From Xanthobacteraceae bacterium (GTDB taxonomy: Bacteria; Pseudomonadota; Alphaproteobacteria; Rhizobiales; Xanthobacteraceae): DNA of 7,791 nucleotides. Where the stretch lies: NCBI GenBank assembly GCA_030037185.1, contig JASHRR010001238.1, forward strand, positions 1-7,791, in the 5' to 3' direction. Below, in pieces: positions 1-6,308 of this stretch. The position numbers and the translations under genes are program-made. The notes beneath the pieces were generated by a model. That model worked only from the letters and a program-made list of their open reading frames with translations. It was not told the origin of the DNA and did not search any database. The first letter of the stretch is position 1. Each line of letters starts with the position of its first letter.

Positions 1-848
1 GCGCATGCGGTGCCGCAGCCGCGATCTGCGAGGCGCGCGCCGCCGTGCCCAACGGATCATCAGCGTCGCTGATGGCGAGCGTCGGACAGCCGATCGCCTT
101 CAAGTCGAGAGGAGGCGGCGACGCGGCAGTTTCGATGTCGAAAGCGATGCCCGCCGCGCGCGCACTTATTGGCAGCAAAATGATCGAGGATCCCGCGCAA
201 ACGGGCGCTTTCTGCCGGCGTGGCTTCGCGCAGAATCGACGCCTGGACGCCGAGCATCGTGCGAGAGAACGTCGCGGGCATAAGCGGCGTCAATTTGGTT
301 GCCGCCCAGGCAACGAAATCGGATTCCAGGATCGCCCTGCCAAGCGGGCCGCCGAAGTTCTTCGTGTGCGGCGGAAGAGGTGCGGCAGGTACTATAAGGA
401 TGAGCGCCGCGCAGCGGTCCGGATAGCGGATTGCAAAATCGACCGCCGACCACGCGCCGGCAGAAATAGCAATCATGGTTGCGCGTTCGATGTCCAGCCG
501 GTCGAGGAAGGCGACATAGGCGTCGGCCTGTGTCGTGATCGACATCGTCCCTTTTACTCTTGAGCCGAGATAGCCAAAGCGCGACAGCGCGATGACTTCA
601 TAGCCGTGGTCTCCAAGGCTCCCCACCATGTGCAGACCTTGATCGAAACCGCCGGCGGCACATGGACGGAGCACCGGCGCCCCCTGTCCGAGCCTCGCGT
701 ACTCGATGCGGCCGACGTCCGTGTCGATCGTCTGGCTGCGGCCGCTAAGGTTTGCCACTGCTGCCTGGAGATCGCGGGCGAAAGCGCCATAGACGAACGC
801 GATCGCAGCGGCGAGAAAGACGACGGCGAGAGCGAGAGCAAGTTCCAT
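1..848 (-). pseudogene. Alpha/beta hydrolase, frameshifted and cut by the window edge
   Basis: From the ATG at 848 the protein opens with a hydrophobic segment (residues about 2-22, MELALALAVVFLAAA), so it is probably membrane-anchored or exported. An alpha/beta-hydrolase fold follows: the SRFGYLGS strand-turn at 89-96, and the nucleophile elbow AISAGA with Ser129, where the usual first Gly of GxSxG is Ala. The reading frame holds to residue 223 (about position 180). Past a run of four A (177-180 on the plus strand) the family sequence continues in another frame, with LLPISARAAG and then the acid-turn region LAISDADDPLGTAAR, open to base 1. One extra base in that run explains this. Around residues 58-68 the oxyanion HG motif is not recognisable (VLRPCAAGG instead of something like VHGAGGG), which suggests earlier compensating indels. 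The catalytic His would lie beyond the left edge. The frame is also open upstream to 980, but 848 gives the natural membrane-segment start. The substrate is unknown. Confidence 0.75.
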
Positions 849-1018
849 GGCGTCTAACTCGAACCCTGATATGGGGAATTTCGAAAAACCTCTAACCCGT
901 ACACCGCCCTGCTTGTGGTAACCATGGTCGCTCGCCCCGCCGCTGCCGAGCGGATCGCCAGCCGATCGTTGTCGGCGCAATCGTTTGTGGAGAGCCCAAC
1001 ATTAAATAAAGATTTAGT
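849..1018. other. Spacer upstream of the hydrolase and Cys-rich gene
   Basis: No gene is recognisable here. The minus-strand hydrolase frame stays open through it but without family similarity. The right end (about 999-1016) is AT-rich compared with its surroundings and could hold promoter elements for either direction. I could not define a convincing -35/-10 pair. Confidence 0.4.
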
Positions 1019-1103
1019 CGTCGGGTAGCGGCCGAATGCTAACGTTCGGCTGCGTGCGGCCGCCCTCCATGCCCTCGTATTTGCGGCCGTCCGCGGTCCC
1101 GGC
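1019..1103. repeat. Imperfect direct repeat, left copy
   Basis: This block begins cgtcgggtagcggccgaatg. Its first 41 bases match the start of the block at 1791-1832 at about 35 of 42 aligned positions. Both blocks then share a ccatgcc and end in ggtcccggc. The copies are in the same orientation and bracket the Cys/Gly-rich gene, about 772 bp apart. Read on the minus strand, this copy encodes a short peptide-like tail (NVSIRPLPDD, then a stop at 1016-1014), so it may be a remnant of a coding C-terminus rather than a purely non-coding element. Confidence 0.7.
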
Positions 1104-1141
1104 TCTCAATTTTCCGATGCACAAACCTGAGGGCCGGGACC
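1095..1141 (+). promoter_or_regulatory. Long hairpin upstream of the Cys-rich gene
   Basis: Bases 1095-1108 (ggtcccggctctca) pair with 1128-1141 (tgagggccgggacc) over 14 base pairs with a single G-U, around a 19-base loop. It ends 96 bases before the start codon at 1238. No T-run follows it, so it is a poor Rho-independent terminator for plus-strand transcription. A structured 5' leader, an attenuator or the edge of the repeat element are the alternatives. The stem is directly visible; its role is inferred. Confidence 0.5.
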
Positions 1142-1223
1142 ATTCGTTAGGCGACAGGATGGCCGCACGGCGGCCCGGCTGGCGAAGTCCACGCCAGATG
1201 CTGAACGGGAACTACATGGCAAC

Positions 1224-1228
1224 GGAGG
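1224..1228 (+). promoter_or_regulatory. Ribosome binding site of the Cys-rich gene
   Basis: GGAGG lies 9 bases before the ATG at 1238 and has no close competitor, so it fixes the start of the Cys/Gly-rich protein. Confidence 0.75.
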
Positions 1229-1237
1229 AACGCGATT

Positions 1238-1726
1238 ATGCCACGTGCGAAGCAGGCTTCGAAACGAAAAGCGGGGATAAAGGCCGTGCCGGTGTTGAGC
1301 GCCGCTGGTCTGTCTCTGTCTCTGGCGGGGGGTGCATCCGCAACGACCAGCGGGCCCGCCGCGGATATGCCGACGATGAAGAACACTACGCAAGGGCACG
1401 AAATTATCCTCGCTGAGGAGGAAATCTCGGACGTCAGCTTGGCGACGTTCTATGTCTTCGACAAGGAAAACAGCGGAGCACTCCAGGGCGGCATGCTGCA
1501 GCTTGCGAGAGGCGGTTGCGGCGGCTGCGGCCATGGCGGCGGTGGCGGCTGCAGAGGCGGCGGTGGCGGCTGCAGAGGCGGCGGCATTGGAGGCTGTAGA
1601 GGCTGTGCCGGCGGAGGCTGTAGAGGCTGTGGTGGCAGAGGGTGCGGCATTGGAGGCTGCGGCTGGGGCTGCGGAGGTTGCGGCTGCACCTGCTGTCTGT
1701 CATGGGGAGGTTGCGGCCTCTGCTAG
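1238..1726 (+). CDS. Cys/Gly-rich exported small protein, possible modified-peptide precursor
   Basis: The protein has 162 residues in three parts. Residues 1-35 look like a Sec signal peptide: a basic start with Arg3, Lys5, Lys9, Arg10, Lys11 and Lys15, a hydrophobic stretch AVPVLSAAGLSLSLAGG, then ASA as a likely cleavage site. Residues 36-90 form an acidic middle part holding EEISDVSLATFYVFDKEN (61-78), which I recall as strongly conserved among similar rhizobial hypothetical proteins. Residues 91-162 are almost only Gly and Cys with some Arg: 17 Cys, in CxxC, GGC and GGCRGC patterns, ending CTCCLSWGGCGLC. A conserved middle followed by a low-complexity Cys/Gly tail recalls leader/core architecture of ribosomally made modified peptides, but no modification enzyme is visible in the window and a Sec-type signal is unusual for such leaders. 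A periplasmic metal- or thiol-binding protein, or a cell-surface structural protein, is equally possible. The ATG is fixed by GGAGG nine bases upstream. The gene is bracketed by direct repeats, which suggests a duplicating cassette. The function is unknown. Confidence 0.8.
   Translation: MPRAKQASKRKAGIKAVPVLSAAGLSLSLAGGASATTSGPAADMPTMKNTTQGHEIILAEEEISDVSLATFYVFDKENSGALQGGMLQLARGGCGGCGHGGGGGCRGGGGGCRGGGIGGCRGCAGGGCRGCGGRGCGIGGCGWGCGGCGCTCCLSWGGCGLC
1535..1576 (+). repeat. Perfect 21-bp tandem repeat in the Cys/Gly tail
   Basis: Two identical in-frame copies (1535-1555 and 1556-1576) each encode GGGGGCR. They are followed by a longer relative, GGGIGGCR, and by two copies of an 18-base unit (about 1590-1607 and 1614-1631) encoding GGCRGC. 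The tail therefore seems to grow and shrink by in-frame slippage. Confidence 0.8.
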
Positions 1727-1790
1727 ATCGGCGTCCGCGCCCGACTGCCCCGACCCACGCGCACGCCGAGCCGCGGGTCCGAAACATCTT

Positions 1791-1873
1791 CGTCGGGTAA
1801 CGGCCGAATGCTGACACTTAGGCTGCGCGCGGTTACGGGATGCCCCCCATGCCGACCGTGTGCTGGTCCCGGC
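1791..1873. repeat. Imperfect direct repeat, right copy
   Basis: This copy starts cgtcgggtaacggccgaatg, 64 bases after the Cys-rich stop codon, and matches the left copy at 1019-1103. On the minus strand it reads VSIRPLPDE without the stop seen in the left copy, so it is a diverged copy. It runs directly into a hairpin, as the left copy does. Confidence 0.7.
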
Positions 1874-1896
1874 CTGTTGTCGCCTACAGCAGGCCG
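1870..1896 (+). terminator. Hairpin downstream of the Cys-rich gene
   Basis: Bases cggcctgttg (1870-1879) pair with cagcaggccg (1887-1896), ten pairs with one G-U, around a 7-base loop. No T-run follows, so classic intrinsic termination is weak. It could instead mark the end of the repeat element or separate this gene from the converging recombinase remnant. Confidence 0.35.
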
Positions 1897-1910
1897 AGGC
1901 CGCCCGTCCC

Positions 1911-2355
1911 TCATTGCCGGCGCATCATGCGCCGCGGCCTTTTTGGCAGCCGACAGACGCTCGCCCGGTGAACGCCGAGCGCTTTGGCGATCTCGGTGGC
2001 GCCCGTCTCCTGCACCTTCATCTCATGCATCCTCGCCGCCTGGATCGAGGCGGGCCGCCCGTTGCCGGTCTGCATAGACGGCGTTCGCCTTGACCTGCGC
2101 GATACCTTTCATCTGGCGCTCGCGCCGGAGATTGGTCTCAAACTTCGCAAATACGCCCAGCATGTCGAGGAAGCATTTGCCCGCCGCGATGCCGTGTCGA
2201 TCGGCTGCTTGGTCGCCTTGAGGGCAACGCCGCGTTGTCGAAGCTCGTGGACGATGTTCTGCAAGTCGCCCAGAGACTGGCGAGGCGGTCGATCCGGGTG
2301 ACAACGAGGGTGTCGCCTTCGCGCAGGAATTGAGCAGCGTCACTAGCTCTTCACG
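1911..2355 (-). pseudogene. Serine recombinase (resolvase family), truncated and frameshifted
   Basis: Joined across frames, the minus strand reads REELVTLL (about 2355-2332), FLREGDTLVVTRIDRLA (to about 2280), SLGDLQNIVHELRQRGVAL and ATKQPIDTAS (to about 2190), GKCFLDMLGVFAKFETNLRR and ERQMKGIAQVKA (to about 2080), then GRPASI and a helix-turn-helix GATEIAKALGVHRASVCRL ending at the stop 1913-1911. This is the standard order of a resolvase/invertase: the catalytic domain with the Arg-rich TRIDRLA segment, the E-helix, then the C-terminal DNA-binding helix-turn-helix. The N-terminal part carrying the catalytic Ser (the RVST motif) is absent, because the similarity stops where the livK remnant begins. 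At least four single-base losses or gains break the frame, so no active enzyme can be made. Confidence 0.8.
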
Positions 2356-2361
2356 CCACAT

Positions 2362-2901
2362 GATGACGGATACAGCCCACCGAAGTCGGTCGAGCAAGCA
2401 CGCAAGCTCGTTGAAAGCGACGAAGTCCTGCTGATATTCCAATCCCTGGGAACGAGACATAGCACCACGATCCAAAGATATATGACCGCAAAGAAAGTGC
2501 GGCAGCTCTTTGCCGCTAGGGCGCCACAAAGTGGAATGATCCGCGCCACTTCCCCTGGACCATAGGCTGGCAGCCGAACTTCCAGAGGAAGCGCGCATCT
2601 ACGCCGAGTATCTGCTGAACAACCATCCGCAAGGAAAAGTCGGCGTTCTTTATCAGAATGATCATCTCCGCAAGGATTACCTCAAGGGGCTGAAGGACGG
2701 ACTCAACAACAAGGCACAGATCGTTGCCGACATGCCCTATGAGGTTACTGACCCGACTGTTGACTCTCAGATCGTCAGCCTCAAAGCGCCGGGCGCCGAT
2801 AGCTTGTTTAACGCTGCAACGCCAAAGTTGGCCGCACAGGCGATCAAAAAAGGCCAATCTCAGCTGGAGTCCGGGCCCATCTGCTTAGCAGTGTCTCCGC
2901 C
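2362..2901 (+). pseudogene. Branched-chain amino-acid ABC transporter binding protein (livK type), fragment
   Basis: Three frames together read as the middle of a periplasmic Leu/Ile/Val-type binding protein. Block one (2362-2517) contains DDGYSPPKSVEQARKLVES and VLLIFQSLGT. Block two (2520-2584) contains GATKWNDPRHFPWTIGWQPN. Block three (2588 to about 2850) contains GKVGVLYQNDHLRKDYLKGL, YEVTDPTVDSQIVSLK and AAQAIKK, and similarity fades at HLLSSVSA, followed by a stop at 2902-2904. Intact relatives are about 400 residues with a signal peptide and two lobes; here the N-terminal part and the last third are missing. Such proteins deliver amino acids or small organic acids to an inner-membrane ABC importer. 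No permease or ATPase genes are nearby, and the frameshifts near 2518, 2586 and 2850 make the fragment non-functional. Confidence 0.8.
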
Positions 2902-3229
2902 TGAATCTTGTCATTCATCCGGGCATCGCCTGTCGAAGGTAAAGAAGCTACGCCTGAGTTTTCACGGGCGCATCATCGACTCGCTGGCATTCAGATGTAC
3001 CAAAGCCCGGTCGCGATGCGGGAAATCTGCATGTCCGGTTCGATGAGCGGGATGTAGACGGAGTCACGGCTGAACCACTAGGGCACCGCCAGACGAAAGA
3101 GCCGGCACCAGATGTGTTCAGTCTACCGCAACCGCGCCACATCTCGACTCCACCCGTCACGGGTATAGCCGGCACCAGCCCAGGCGGGGTCCGCTGTCTG
3201 GAGAACACCGCCTGCAGGTGCGCGCCGCT
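2902..3229. other. Mobile-element debris, no gene assigned
   Basis: After the livK similarity ends no protein family can be followed. The stretch holds the possible group II intron domain V at 3004-3041. The part after it (gatgagcgg at 3042-3050, and gcgccacatctcgactcc near 3134-3151) resembles sequence I recall finding next to intron-encoded reverse transcriptases in rhizobia. No reverse transcriptase is present here. Confidence 0.3.
3004..3041 (+). ncRNA. Possible group II intron domain V remnant
   Basis: The segment contains atgcgggaaatctgcat (3016-3032), a six-pair stem capped by a GAAA-containing loop, flanked by ccgg on each side (3007-3010 and 3035-3038) and ending in ggttc. Group II intron domain V has this layout: an AGC-bearing lower helix, a bulge and a GAAA-type cap. 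Here the 5' strand is irregular (agcccgg, then an extra tcgcg), so the lower helix is imperfect. It is either a decayed domain V or a chance likeness. Confidence 0.3.
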
Positions 3230-3350
3230 TCCTCCCTCTCGTGTTTCCAGGGCGACGAGTCCGTCACCCGTTCATCACGGCGTTGCGCGCGTTGATGGCG
3301 AGGTCCAAGATGGCGGCGGTCAACATGGTTTGATCGACACGCACCCATCG
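3230..3350 (-). pseudogene. Histidine-kinase ATPase domain fragment
   Basis: The minus strand reads WVRVDQTMLTAAILDLAIN then ARNAVMNG (3347 to 3267), and after a frame change DGLVALETREGG. This is the N-box region of a HATPase_c domain, where Asn of the LAINAR segment helps bind Mg-ATP; the usual form is close to NLAINARDAMPDGG. Only about 40 residues remain. No dimerisation domain, G-boxes or partner response regulator are seen. It is a leftover of a sensor kinase lying antisense just upstream of the NHL gene. Confidence 0.5.
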
Positions 3351-3396
3351 TGGAACATCCTGCGATGTGTTATCGGCCCTAACGAAGGAGCCTGCC

Positions 3397-4566
3397 ATGG
3401 CACTATCACGAGTCGAGGTGTCCATTCTTGGCCTCGGCGCTGCGGTCCTCCTGGCGACGCAGAACATCGAGACCGGCGCCCAAACGCAGACTGCAGCATC
3501 GAACGCTCAGCGCACGACGAGGGGCAATCCAATCACCGGGGAGGGACTGCCGAACCCGGCTCCGGTCGTCACCCGGAACTGGGGTCAGCTGCCGGCGGGC
3601 CGCAAGTGGGGCACCACGGCCGGCATTGACGTCGATCCCATCGACGGCAATATCTGGGCCTACGAGCGCTGCGGCGCGGCAACTGCCGGCGGTGGTCCCG
3701 TCGATTGCGACAACACGCCGCTCGATCCCATCTTCAAGTTCGATCGCAAGACAGGCGCGGTGCTCGCGAACTTCGGCAAGGGTGTCATGGTCACACCGCA
3801 CGGAATCGCCGTGGACATGCAGGGCAACGTATGGATCGCCGATTTCGCGGGCAACAAGGCAGGCACCAAGGGGCATCAGGTCCACAAGTTCAGCCCCAAG
3901 GGTGAGAAGCTGCTGAGTCTGGGAGTGCCGGGCAAGGCCAGCAACGCCGACGGTGAGTTTAACCAGCCGAACGACGTCGTCGTCGGCCCCGACGGCAGCA
4001 TCTATGTGGCCGATGGACACGAAGCACAGGGCATGATCACCGCGAACGCAGTCGCCGAGGGCATCAAGCGCGGCGCCACGTCGCGAATCAGCAAGTTCTC
4101 GCCCGACGGGAAGTTCATCAAGTCGTGGGGCGGAATCGGCGTGCGTCACGGCGAGTTCCGCACCCCGCACGCGCTGGCGTTCGATCGGCGAGGCCGCCTG
4201 TGGGTGGCCGATCGCGGCAACCACCGCATCGAGATCTTCGATCAGAACGGAACGTACCTTGAGTCGCGCTATATGTTCGGCCGTCCTAGTGGTCTCTTCA
4301 TCAGGGGCGACACGGTCTACGTGATCGACTCGGAGTCGGGCCCATACAACCACCCGAACTGGCGTGACGGCGTCCGGATCGGCCCGGTCGACGAGGACCG
4401 CGTCACCGGGTTCATCCCGCCGTTCGAGCGCGACGACCGGGTGTATCAGGGCACTGCGGGTGAGGGAGTGGCCGTCGACGCCGATGGCAATGTCTACGCC
4501 GCCGAAGGGCCGAACTCGATAGCCCAAGCGGGCGGCGCGTTCACGAAGTACTCCGTCGGGCGTTAG
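3397..4566 (+). CDS. Secreted NHL-repeat beta-propeller protein, peptidyl-amidating-lyase-like
   Basis: The protein has 389 residues from the ATG at 3397, chosen because AAGGAG lies 6 bases upstream and because it opens a signal peptide (hydrophobic core ILGLGAAVLLA, residues 10-20). An in-frame start at 3367 lacks both. NHL-type blades follow: TPHGIAVDMQGNVWIADF (133-150), QPNDVVVGPDGSIYVADG (190-207), TPHALAFDRRGRLWVADRGN (256-275), GRPSGLFI with TVYVIDSESG (295-315) and GEGVAVDADGNVYAAEG (355-371). Together they fit a six-bladed propeller. The HGIAVD and HALAFD blades resemble the zinc-binding His positions of the lyase domain of peptidylglycine alpha-amidating monooxygenase (His135 and His258 here), but the third blade has Glu-Gly instead of His. 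Cys92 and Cys104 could form a disulfide. It probably acts in the periplasm or outside the cell, as a binding scaffold or hydrolase/lyase. The substrate is unknown. It stands alone, with no operon partner in the same orientation. Confidence 0.85.
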   Translation: MALSRVEVSILGLGAAVLLATQNIETGAQTQTAASNAQRTTRGNPITGEGLPNPAPVVTRNWGQLPAGRKWGTTAGIDVDPIDGNIWAYERCGAATAGGGPVDCDNTPLDPIFKFDRKTGAVLANFGKGVMVTPHGIAVDMQGNVWIADFAGNKAGTKGHQVHKFSPKGEKLLSLGVPGKASNADGEFNQPNDVVVGPDGSIYVADGHEAQGMITANAVAEGIKRGATSRISKFSPDGKFIKSWGGIGVRHGEFRTPHALAFDRRGRLWVADRGNHRIEIFDQNGTYLESRYMFGRPSGLFIRGDTVYVIDSESGPYNHPNWRDGVRIGPVDEDRVTGFIPPFERDDRVYQGTAGEGVAVDADGNVYAAEGPNSIAQAGGAFTKYSVGR

Positions 4567-4602
4567 CGGAATCGCCCTATAGATGCGCCACCCAGGGGCA
4601 TT

Positions 4603-4626
4603 CAGCGGGGTCACGGTCCCCCGCTG
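4603..4626 (+). terminator. Hairpin after the NHL gene
   Basis: Bases cagcgggg (4603-4610) pair perfectly with ccccgctg (4619-4626) around an 8-base loop, 36 bases after the NHL stop codon. The stem is strong but only a mixed aggcttgtgtcc follows, so termination would be Rho-assisted or weak. Confidence 0.5.
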
Positions 4627-5149
4627 AGGCTTGTGTCCTGCCAGCGGACGGCTTGGCTGTTGGCGCGCTCAGCATGTGGTTCGCACCGAACGCCATATGG
4701 GGAGCCGCCGGCATGGGTGCCACTCGCAGGCCTCGCGGGCCTTGTCGGTTGTGAGCGGATGAGCAGCCATGCGCCCGCGTGGTGAGTTCCGACGCAACTC
4801 ACCCGCATCGGAAGTCGAAGGGTGCAACGTAGCGCGCGCCGGTGACCAAACTGCTGCTCGCCTTCCTGCACGATCAGCGCTGACGGCGCGATGATCCGAT
4901 CACGTGGCCCGCCGTTCACGTACTCGCTGCGGCCGGGATGATAGCGACTTCGTTGTGTTCTGGTTTGCCAAGCACTTCGGTGGGAAGCGGTTGGCGACGG
5001 GCAGCCGGCGTTGACCTCAAAGAAACGGGTGACCCGAGCGCGTTGTTCAGGGCGAACGCAAGGCGCAGAACATCGGCTCATGTAGGCGGACCGGACCAAT
5101 AGACGGCTGGTCTGCCCTCGACAGTCTGGCCTCCCGCCGGACTTCTCAA
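4627..5149. other. No assignable gene
   Basis: No protein family is recognisable on either strand. A minus-strand frame of 162 codons (5099 to 4611) has no plausible domain. Short pieces in different minus-strand frames, such as KPEHNEVAIIPAAAST (about 4973-4926) and NGGPRDRIIAPSALIVQEGE, have protein-like composition and run into each other, which may mean another frameshifted remnant whose family I cannot name. No repeats, RNA genes or promoters stood out. Confidence 0.4.
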
Positions 5150-6255
5150 ACCAACGTCATCGTTGAGTCGGCATGCGGTGCGCCGCATATCGCGTCCGTT
5201 TTGGTGCAGAACGAACGGCAATGACGTTTCCGCCTGGATCGCGCTCAAAGTCGAGTTGCGCATCGCCCACCTGGAGAAAGAACCTGTCTTTGGCGCTTGC
5301 GAAGATTGGCAAGCTGGACTGTCCCGTGAGCTGCGCCTCGAGACGACCCCTTTTCACCGCAACGTCGAGTACGGTGCTGGACTCGAACGGGTATTTGCCG
5401 ACGTGGTCGTCGAGGATCGGGGGCGTCCAGCGCGATTTCCAGTTTCGGGGCCGCGCGATTCCCGTTCTGGTGCAGAACAAGGCCTGTTACCAGACCGCCG
5501 GGATAGCGCGTAAAGCTTGTGATGATTCCGGCGACCGTGGCGAAAAACTCGTTGGGCGCAGACGCGAAAATGGGGATCGGACCTTGTCCCGTCGTCTCGG
5601 CAAAACCATGCGGAACACCGTCAAAACCACGCGTGGCAAAACCTAGATCGCCGGCGTGCAAGGCTGTATTGCTGAGGATGACGCCACCGTGCCGCCGCTC
5701 ATCGTCATGCCGAGCGGCTTGAGAAGCTCCTCGTCGGTCATGCCGCGATAGGTTGCGGGGTTCAATTGCGCCAGCGCATAGCCCAGGCGGTCAAAGCCCG
5801 GATTGGAGTATTCGTAAGTGGCGACGGGATCACGCCTTAGCTCGTATGCCGCGAGAAAGGCCTTCAGCTTCGCCGCATCATGGTCGGCGTTCTGCGTCGC
5901 GAGCTCGCCGAGCGTAATCTCATTGCGACCCGCGTGACCGCATTTTGAAGTCGGGCAAGTTGTGCCACCGGCATGTCGAGCGTTACGCGTCCAGAGAGCA
6001 CGGCCTAGCCCAAGTGGCCGTGAACGTCTTCGTTACCGAACCGATTTCATAAACCGTATCCCCATCGGTCGCTTTGCCATCACCGAGCTTGCCCAAGGCC
6101 GCAACCTCGCTTTTGTCACCTTTTACCACACCGAATACGAGTGTCTGATAGGTGCCCCGCCGCAAATGCCCGGGCCAGCATTCTTCACGCGCTCGGGCAA
6201 CAGCCCAGCGTTCGCAGACGTCGTCGTCAACAGAATATGGCAAGAGACCACGCAG
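5150..6255 (-). pseudogene. Beta-lactamase-family serine hydrolase, multiply frameshifted, with two C-terminal repeat modules
   Basis: Joined frames give a class C beta-lactamase/DD-peptidase-type protein. The N-terminal piece reads GTYQTLVFGVVKGDKSEVAA and TVYEIGSVTKTFTA, with the SxxK catalytic motif SVTK at 6039-6028. Next come VLSGRVTLDMPVAQ, then EITLGELATQNADH, KLKAFLAAYELRRDP and the second catalytic motif, YSN at 5810-5802, then KPLGMTMSGG. After a large gap, where the HxG/KTG motif should be, two related modules follow: TGQGPIPIFASAPNEFF to LVLHQNG (5592-5461) and TGQSSLPIFASAKDRFF to VLHQNG (5327-about 5190). They are separated by ILDDHVGKYPFESSTVLDVA. The modules match the C-terminal beta-rich domain often listed as DUF3471. 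Intact relatives are secreted or periplasmic esterases or peptidases. At least four frame changes and loss of the third catalytic motif make it non-functional. The true start is unclear; VDDDV near 6225 looks like the mature N-terminus. Confidence 0.75.
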
Positions 6256-6308
6256 CGATTCCCTAGCGGCGTTCTTTGACCCCGGCCGTAACGCAGAATT
6301 GGCGCTTA

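Noticed and set aside
45..563. Plus-strand frame of 172 codons over the hydrolase
   Set aside because: It is a shadow of the minus-strand hydrolase, which carries the recognisable motifs.
1535..1660. CRISPR-like short repeats
   Set aside because: The units are adjacent and in frame within a coding sequence, with no unique spacers.
1452..1814. Ala/Glu-rich frame overlapping the Cys-rich gene, and Pro/Gln- or Arg/Ser-rich frames opposite it
   Set aside because: They are frame-shifted readings of the Gly/Cys repeats. Only the 1238 frame has a ribosome site, a signal peptide and a conserved segment.
2023..2598. Single minus-strand protein of 191 residues covering the recombinase
   Set aside because: Only its last third is in the family frame. 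The N-terminal part is antisense to the livK remnant, so it is not a real protein.
3406..4614. Open frame of 402 codons on the minus strand opposite the NHL gene
   Set aside because: It is a mirror of the GC-rich codon pattern of the NHL gene, which has a clear family, signal peptide and ribosome site; the antisense product has no recognisable domain.
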